Shown piece after piece: positions 5,743-10,638 of a stretch of 10,638 bases of DNA. The stretch is taken from the NCBI GenBank assembly GCA_023151335.1, contig JAKLJF010000018.1, positions 7,909 to 18,546 on the forward strand, in the 5' to 3' direction. Source of the DNA: Thermoanaerobaculia bacterium (GTDB lineage: Bacteria; Bacteroidota; Bacteroidia; Chitinophagales; Saprospiraceae). The position numbers were made by a program, and so were the translations under genes. Positions within the stretch are counted from its first letter, which is position 1; each line of letters opens with the position of its first letter. Below the pieces are notes generated by a model, which ran no database searches, was not told where the DNA came from, and saw only the letters and a list, made by a program, of their open reading frames with translations.

Positions 5743-6646
5743 GCGCCTTCGAAATGCCAAAGGGCACGTGCATGCCCACCCAGGGAAGCGGATATACGCC
5801 ATCGTCCGGGAAAATGGCGGACAGCATGGCCACGTCGAGCGCGAATCGCCGGCCCATGAACCGGACACCGGTACCCGCCAGACCAAAAGAGTCGAACTCA
5901 TAGTCGGAGGTGACAATATAGGATTCCAGGATCAAAGCAAACCGCGGGCTGGTGCGAAGTAAACCATTGATTGAAAAAAGAGGCCTTTGCGACCAGCTTC
6001 CATCGGAAAACCCGTAACCGATTCCTACGCTCAGGTTGGCGTCGCGGGAGCCGACCGTGAGCTGGCTGTACACGGCGCCGAAACGGGAGTCGTCAAACTC
6101 GTAATCGCTGTATGCCCGGCCGTACATACCGCCGACAGCCAGATTGAGCCGGTCTTTTTTTAATGGAAAAGAAAATTTGGGCGTGATCCACAACGGGAAA
6201 GGCCCGTCGAAGACCAGCAGGGGCGCCAGGCCAATGCCTAATGTAAAATGGTCGGAAAAACCGTAACTTATCTGGTTGAAAATGACCCAGCCGTTGTCCA
6301 CAGAACCTTCACCCTTGCGCAAGCCATAGCCACTGGTACCGGCAAAATACCGGCTGCTGAAGGGATTGTCGAACCAAACCTTACCGTTCACCATTTTTTG
6401 CCGGGCCAGGGGGCGCATACTTCTTATTGCTTTGCGCAAAATGGTCACGTCGCCGAAATTTTCGGTTTTTAGCACCACGTATTCCGCGCCTTCTTCTACC
6501 AGGGTACCAAAGAAGACATTGCCATCTTTTGTTTCTACGGTGTAGATCAGGGTATCGGGTGCAGGGGTTTGCTGTGCGGCAGAGTTGGCAGCAGTAAACA
6601 GGAAAATTAAGCCGGTGCAGGCGAGGGTAAACAGGTTCAGGCGCAT
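5738..6646 (-). CDS. Predicted outer-membrane beta-barrel protein with N-terminal LSm-like domain
   Basis: The 302-residue product has a signal peptide (MRLNLFTLACTGLIFLFTAANSAAQ written as residues 1-25, cut after AAQ). A short SH3/LSm-like beta domain follows at about 33-72 (TKDGNVFFGTLVEEG, YVVLKTENFGDVTILR). The remainder, from about 90, is a chain of amphipathic strands with Gly/Asn/Asp turns, for example NQISYGFSDHFTLGIGLAP, RLNLAVGGMYGRAYSDYEF and ANLSVGIGYGFSDGSW. That is the pattern of a small outer-membrane barrel. The same architecture is familiar from uncharacterised Bacteroidota proteins; its function is not known to me. It lies 75 bases downstream of the hexosaminidase on the same strand, so cotranscription is possible. 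A 14-bp hairpin sits just before its ATG. No promoter of its own is visible. Confidence 0.75.
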   Translation of the reverse strand: MRLNLFTLACTGLIFLFTAANSAAQQTPAPDTLIYTVETKDGNVFFGTLVEEGAEYVVLKTENFGDVTILRKAIRSMRPLARQKMVNGKVWFDNPFSSRYFAGTSGYGLRKGEGSVDNGWVIFNQISYGFSDHFTLGIGLAPLLVFDGPFPLWITPKFSFPLKKDRLNLAVGGMYGRAYSDYEFDDSRFGAVYSQLTVGSRDANLSVGIGYGFSDGSWSQRPLFSINGLLRTSPRFALILESYIVTSDYEFDSFGLAGTGVRFMGRRFALDVAMLSAIFPDDGVYPLPWVGMHVPFGISKAQ

Positions 6647-6657
6647 ATCTTGAAGTT

Positions 6658-6700
6658 AAAATGAGCAGTTCCTTCGGGAAAGACGACGAAGGAACTGCTC
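6658..6700 (-). terminator. 14-bp perfect hairpin between the hexosaminidase and barrel genes
   Basis: GAGCAGTTCCTTCG (6663-6676) and CGAAGGAACTGCTC (6687-6700) are exact reverse complements with a 10-base loop. On the minus strand ATTTT follows (6658-6662), as in a rho-independent terminator. The hairpin starts 21 bases after the hexosaminidase stop and ends 16 bases before the barrel ATG. It could therefore end the upstream message, attenuate the downstream gene, or protect a processed end. Confidence 0.65.
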
Positions 6701-6721
6701 CGGTTGGTTCGAATACGAAGA

Positions 6722-9025
6722 TTATTCCACAATAACCTCGTCCATGAACAGCCAGGTGTCCTTACCGTCGGCTTGCCCGAATGCCTTGGTCAGCACTTTC
6801 AGATAACGTCCGCTGGAGCGGGGAGTATTGAATTCCACGGTTTCGATACCGGTTTTGTTTAGATTTTCTGCGTCGAAGGTCTTTTGGGCCAGGGAGGTAA
6901 AGTTGACCCCGTCGTCGGAAACCAATACTTCAATGCTGCGCGGCGGGTAAATCCCGGAAGATTTGTTGTTAAGAAAATGCGTAGTCACGCGGCCAAACGA
7001 GGTAACCGCCCCAAAATCGATCACGGGATCGATGTCGGCATTGAGCAAGCCGATCCAGTTGTTCCAGGACCGGGGCCCGCCGGCAATGCCATTGGTGAGG
7101 GCATAGCGTTCGCCACCGCTGTACTGGTCCGGCTGTTTGGTCATCGTATATGTTTTACCAAGGGCCTTATGGACGTAGTACGTAACATTGAGCGTTTTTC
7201 CCATCACTTTCCCGTCCTTTACCGGCATGGCTTTCACCGTGGTCGTTTCTTTCAGCGATATCGGAGAGAAATACGTTCTTCCGTCTACTCTGGGTTCGGT
7301 TTCGTCGGCGCTATATTTGATTTGCATAGTGCGGTCAGGACAGGAAAGCAGCACATATCCGCCACTGAAACTGGAACGAATGTCGAAGTAGCTCCTGGAA
7401 TAATTTACGCCCATTGTGCTCAGCCGCTCGAAATGCGCCTTTAGCCGTCGCAAAAAATCGTCCCAGTTCTTTTTGTTTTTAGGTGTCCACAACACCTCCG
7501 AAAGGGCGCAGGCACGCGGAAACGCCATATACTCCACGGATTCCGGCGTTTTCATATATTCCGTCCATACATTACCCTGCGCGCCGAGTATTCGGCGGGC
7601 TTCTTCTTCGTTAAGCTCGGTAGGTACGGGCTCGTAGTTATACACTTTGTCCAGGCCAAGCAAGCCCCCTATGGCGAGGGGTTCGCCGGAAGGGTCGCCC
7701 TGGTAGTAATCAAAATAGCAGTGTGAAGTGGGCGTCATGATGGCATAGTGCCCGGCTTTGGCAGCAGCTATCCCGCCTTCAGTCCCGCGCCAACTCATCA
7801 CAGTGGCCGTGGGCGCCAACCCTCCTTCCAGTATCTCGTCCCAACCGATGAGTCTTTTGCCCTGTTTAGCCAGCATTTGCCCGGCGCGCCGGATGAAGTA
7901 GCTCTGCAGTTCGTGTTCGTCTTTGAGGTTTTCCGTTTTCATCCGCTGCTGGCACTTCGGGCAAGCTTTCCAGCGGTCTTTCGGACATTCATCGCCGCCA
8001 ATATGCACATATTGGCCAGGGAACAGCGGACACACTTCCGCCAGCACATCTTCCAAAAATTGAAACGTTTTATCATTTCCGGCGCAAAAAACATCCTTGA
8101 AAACGCCGAAGGTCGTGGCGGTTTCATAAGGGCCGCCTGTGCATCCCAGTTCGGGGTAGGCTGCGAGTGCCGCCTGCGCGTGTCCGGGCATTTCTATTTC
8201 CGGTACGATGGTAACAAAACGTTTGCGCGCATATTCAACCACTTCTTTTATTTCTTCCTGGGTGTAATAACCGCAGTATTCTTTGCCATCGTATTGAACC
8301 GGAAAATCACTCGCATGACCCACTACGGTTTCTTTTCGGCAGGCGGCCACGGTTTGCAGTTTCGGGTATTTTTTGATCTCCATGCGCCAGCCCTGGTCCT
8401 CGGTGAGGTGCCAGTGAAAACGGTTGAATTTGTGCTGCGCCAACAGGTCGATGTACCGTTTAACAAATTCCACCGGAAAAAAATGGCGACCCACATCGAG
8501 GTGCATGCCCCGGTAGTTGAAGCGTGGCTGGTCGGTGATCAGGCAGCAAGGCACTTTCCAGGCCACGTCGCTCACGGGTTTGGGACTGTTGAATTGGGGT
8601 GGAAACATTTGCCGCAGGCTTTGTACGGCATAAAAAGCGCCAGCCGCAGAGCGGGCCGTTAACACAATGCTACCGGGCTTAATGTCCATTTTGTAACCCT
8701 CGTCCTGCGCAATATTGGCTTCGTCCGACATAAAATAGATACCGTTATCGGCCGGGCTGGGTAAGGCGCCTTTGAAAGGCTGTGCTACCAGTTGATATCC
8801 CGTCGAGGTTTGCGCAAGAGCCATAAAATACTGGACGGCCGTTTCCCAGTCCTTTTTTCCCTCGGGAAAATAAATCCGGGTATCGGGCTTCATCTCAAAT
8901 TGCCCTTCGCGGCCGTATGCCGTGGCTGGCTGAGGAATGATTGTGATAGTGGAAGTCACCTGACAAAAAGCAAGGAAGGGTGTCCAACAAAATAAAACGC
9001 TGAACAGGAAACTTTTACAACTCAT
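6722..9025 (-). CDS. Secreted beta-N-acetylhexosaminidase, glycoside hydrolase family 20
   Basis: The enzyme releases terminal beta-linked GlcNAc or GalNAc from chitin oligomers or glycans by substrate-assisted catalysis. The 767 residues comprise several parts. The signal peptide covers about 1-22. A GH20b domain follows at about 24-163. The GH20 barrel spans about 168-513: Arg172 in RGMHLDVGRHF, HWHLTEDQGWR at 204-214, EIEMPGH, catalytic pair Asp345-Glu346 in HIGGDECPKDRW, Trp395 in GWDEIL, Trp412 in MSWRG, and GNVWTEY. A beta-rich chitobiase-C/Fn3-like segment lies at about 550-620, and a discoidin (F5/8 type C, CBM32-like) domain at about 635-767 (VIDFGAVTSFGRVTTHFLNN, GRYLKVLTK). All key residues are present. 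C347, C355 and C358 cluster next to the active-site Glu. The signal peptide ends LAFCQ, not a convincing lipobox. A -7 box lies 59 bases upstream. Confidence 0.95.
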   Translation of the reverse strand: MSCKSFLFSVLFCWTPFLAFCQVTSTITIIPQPATAYGREGQFEMKPDTRIYFPEGKKDWETAVQYFMALAQTSTGYQLVAQPFKGALPSPADNGIYFMSDEANIAQDEGYKMDIKPGSIVLTARSAAGAFYAVQSLRQMFPPQFNSPKPVSDVAWKVPCCLITDQPRFNYRGMHLDVGRHFFPVEFVKRYIDLLAQHKFNRFHWHLTEDQGWRMEIKKYPKLQTVAACRKETVVGHASDFPVQYDGKEYCGYYTQEEIKEVVEYARKRFVTIVPEIEMPGHAQAALAAYPELGCTGGPYETATTFGVFKDVFCAGNDKTFQFLEDVLAEVCPLFPGQYVHIGGDECPKDRWKACPKCQQRMKTENLKDEHELQSYFIRRAGQMLAKQGKRLIGWDEILEGGLAPTATVMSWRGTEGGIAAAKAGHYAIMTPTSHCYFDYYQGDPSGEPLAIGGLLGLDKVYNYEPVPTELNEEEARRILGAQGNVWTEYMKTPESVEYMAFPRACALSEVLWTPKNKKNWDDFLRRLKAHFERLSTMGVNYSRSYFDIRSSFSGGYVLLSCPDRTMQIKYSADETEPRVDGRTYFSPISLKETTTVKAMPVKDGKVMGKTLNVTYYVHKALGKTYTMTKQPDQYSGGERYALTNGIAGGPRSWNNWIGLLNADIDPVIDFGAVTSFGRVTTHFLNNKSSGIYPPRSIEVLVSDDGVNFTSLAQKTFDAENLNKTGIETVEFNTPRSSGRYLKVLTKAFGQADGKDTWLFMDEVIVE

Positions 9026-9083
9026 CGTGCAGTGGTTTTATTACACAAAGCTCCGGGCGGGCCGGTTGATTTTTTTAAAGTTG

Positions 9084-9091
9084 CAAAGGTA
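9084..9091 (-). promoter_or_regulatory. -7 box of a Bacteroidota-type promoter for the hexosaminidase gene
   Basis: On the minus strand TACCTTTG followed by C matches TAnnTTTG exactly, 58 bases before the hexosaminidase ATG. No clear TTG is seen at the usual -33 distance. It suggests transcription independent of the upstream flippase gene. Confidence 0.5.
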
Positions 9092-9130
9092 GAAGTTTCC
9101 CGGCAAGGCGTGTGGTAAGGGGAGAAAGGT

Positions 9131-9169
9131 AAAAGTCAAAATGAAAAGTTAAAATATACAATCAAAAGT
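9131..9169. repeat. AT-rich tract with degenerate AAAAGTC repeats
   Basis: AAAAGTC occurs at 9131-9137 and 9164-9170, with AAAAGTT at 9144-9150 and AAAAT spacers between. It lies directly after the flippase stop codon. It may be a decayed simple repeat or a transcript-end region; no stable hairpin is seen. Confidence 0.3.
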
Positions 9170-10638
9170 CAGAGGAGGCTTTTGCGCCTCAATTCCAGGC
9201 AGTAAACGATAACGACAAACATGCCGAGCAGCAATACCCGGATGGCCCATAACACGGCAGGCCAATCATCTAAAGCCGGGGTTAGCAATGTAACGGCGAT
9301 CCACAAGCCAAGCGCCAGTGCCACATAGCCGGCCATGCGCCCCATTTGATAGGGTACCGGATAGTGCTTCCGGCCGGTGTACCAGGTGGCACCGCTCATA
9401 AACAGGTAACAAATCAGCGTCACCCATGCGGCCCCGGTGTAGCCGTAGCGGGGGATGGCCAGTACGTTCAGCACAATAGTGATCAGGGCCCCTGCCACGG
9501 AAATCCAGGCGCCGAGCCCGGTGCGGTCTTTCAACCGGTACCAGATCGAAAAATTGTAGTACACGCCCAGCAGCAGATTGGCGCCCAGCAACACGGACAC
9601 TACGTGCAGACCGCTCCAGTATTTGGGCGCGATAAAATATTTGACCAGGTCCAGAAAAAGCAAAATGCCCAGCATACCGGCCGCCGATGTGATAGTGAAC
9701 CACTTGGTCACCTGGGCCTGGGTGTGCATGGCATCTTTTTCCTGGGCATGCCGGAAAAAAAACGGTTCTGCGGCGTACCGGTAGGCCTGCGTGAAAAGCG
9801 TGATCAACGCCGCCAGCTTGTAATTGGCGCCGAAGACCCCCACTTGTCCGAGGTTTTCCTGCGTGGTTCCGGGCAGTAAATATTTGAGCATCGACCGGCT
9901 AAACATTTCATCGACAATACCGGCCAGACTGACGATGATCAAAGGAGCAGAATACCCGATCATGTTGAGCCACATATCCCGGTCGAAGGCACGGCGGATC
10001 ATTCGGAACTGAGGACTGAGCAGTAGCAACGTGACCAGACTGGCCAGCAGGTTCGACAGAAAAATATACCCCACACCCAATCCCGGCGACCACACGACAT
10101 GCACCCAATTCATACCCTTGCCGGCAGCCCACGGGCAAAATACCAGCCAAAACAGGTTCATGCCGATATTCACGGCGATATTGGTCAGCTTGATGACGAC
10201 AAAGCGCCGGGGGCGTTGCTCCAGGCGCAGGCGGGCAAAGGGTAATTCGGCCAGGCAATCGAAAGCCAGGATCAGGGCAAACCAACGCACGTACTCCGGA
10301 TGTTCCGGATACTTCAGGCCTTCAGCGATAGGTTGGGCAAACAACAATAACACGCTGGCAATGATCGCAGTGGTGCCAAGCAACGACAACATGCCCGTGG
10401 AATAAGCCTTCTCCCTGTCCTCCACAGGCGTGCCGAACCGGAAAAAAGCCGATTCCATGCGGTACGAAAACAGTACCATAATGAAGGCTGAAGTTGCATA
10501 TAAATCAATGACAGCGCCGTATTCGTGCGTGGTTGCCAGTACCCGGGTGTAAAACGGCACCAGCAACATATTGAGCAGCCGCCCAATGATACTGCTCAGT
10601 CCATACATTGCCGTTTCGCCGGCAAGTTTTTTTATCAG
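9169..10638 (-). CDS. Wzx-type polysaccharide/oligosaccharide flippase (MOP superfamily), 5' partial
   Basis: This inner-membrane protein is of the family that moves lipid-linked sugar units across the membrane for capsule, exopolysaccharide or O-antigen assembly. The open frame runs off the window. Ten codons before the ATG at 10608 (LIKKLAGETA) join MYGLSSIIGRLLNMLLVPFYTRV into the usual N-terminus, so the real start lies a few codons beyond 10638. Visible length is 489 residues, close to full. Hydrophobic spans are spread along the chain (for example TTAIIASVLLLFA, IAVNIGMNLFWLVF, SNLLASLVTLLLLS, APLIIVSLAGIVDEMFS, VALALGLWIAVTLL), about 12-14 in all. EPFFFRHAQEKDA and YNFSIWYRLKDRTG are loop motifs common in Bacteroidota members. 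Substrate cannot be told, since neighbouring glycan genes would lie outside the window. It ends 143 bases before the hexosaminidase ATG on the same strand. Confidence 0.92.
   Translation of the reverse strand: MIKKLAGETAMYGLSSIIGRLLNMLLVPFYTRVLATTHEYGAVIDLYATSAFIMVLFSYRMESAFFRFGTPVEDREKAYSTGMLSLLGTTAIIASVLLLFAQPIAEGLKYPEHPEYVRWFALILAFDCLAELPFARLRLEQRPRRFVVIKLTNIAVNIGMNLFWLVFCPWAAGKGMNWVHVVWSPGLGVGYIFLSNLLASLVTLLLLSPQFRMIRRAFDRDMWLNMIGYSAPLIIVSLAGIVDEMFSRSMLKYLLPGTTQENLGQVGVFGANYKLAALITLFTQAYRYAAEPFFFRHAQEKDAMHTQAQVTKWFTITSAAGMLGILLFLDLVKYFIAPKYWSGLHVVSVLLGANLLLGVYYNFSIWYRLKDRTGLGAWISVAGALITIVLNVLAIPRYGYTGAAWVTLICYLFMSGATWYTGRKHYPVPYQMGRMAGYVALALGLWIAVTLLTPALDDWPAVLWAIRVLLLGMFVVIVYCLELRRKSLL

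Noticed and set aside
7748..8662. 304-codon open frame on the plus strand
   Set aside because: It lies wholly opposite the catalytic domain of the GH20 gene, which has intact motifs; a shadow of GC-biased coding on the other strand.
1..10638. A novel defence, toxin-antitoxin or biosynthetic multi-gene system
   Set aside because: All intact genes belong to ordinary signalling, stress, cofactor and envelope families, with no cluster logic beyond simple pairs.

Overview
The window reads as chromosomal DNA of a member of the Bacteroidota, most likely of the Saprospiria or Chitinophagia type. The grounds are inferential: a TPR-type sensor histidine kinase paired with a NarL-family regulator, genes without Shine-Dalgarno sequences, -7 boxes of the TAnnTTTG kind, an LSm-like plus beta-barrel surface protein of a type common in that phylum, a secreted GH20 hexosaminidase with accessory domains, and a moderately GC-rich composition. 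No mobile element, CRISPR array, tRNA or rRNA gene was recognised.

Layout. Positions 1-2297 (+) hold a two-component pair: the 3' part of a response regulator whose receiver and HTH halves lie in different frames, then a periplasmic-sensor histidine kinase with no ATG start. Positions 2298-2728 have no convincing protein gene, but they carry a chain of stem-loops ending in a terminator-like hairpin and may encode a structured RNA. A cytosolic Mn-type superoxide dismutase follows (2729-3337, +), convergent with GTP cyclohydrolase I (3455-4150, -). Between these two lies an 18-bp tandem duplication that forms a 28-bp perfect inverted repeat. Positions 4331-4651 (-) hold an open frame with beta-barrel character but no start codon, probably a gene remnant. 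A secreted SIMPL-domain protein (4725-5717, +) is convergent with a predicted LSm/beta-barrel outer-membrane protein (5738-6646, -). Upstream of the latter on the same strand is a GH20 beta-N-acetylhexosaminidase with a C-terminal discoidin-like domain (6722-9025, -), and then a Wzx-type polysaccharide flippase running off the right edge (9169-10638, -).

How the genes relate. The first two are a signalling pair. The hexosaminidase and barrel gene may be cotranscribed, with a 14-bp hairpin between them that could terminate or stabilise the message. The flippase belongs to envelope glycan export, and the hexosaminidase to amino-sugar glycan breakdown. SOD and FolE are housekeeping genes. I see no coherent new multi-gene system. 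The items most worth a second look are the structured intergenic region at 2362-2662, the folE/sod repeat, the decayed barrel gene, and the frame and start anomalies in the two-component pair.
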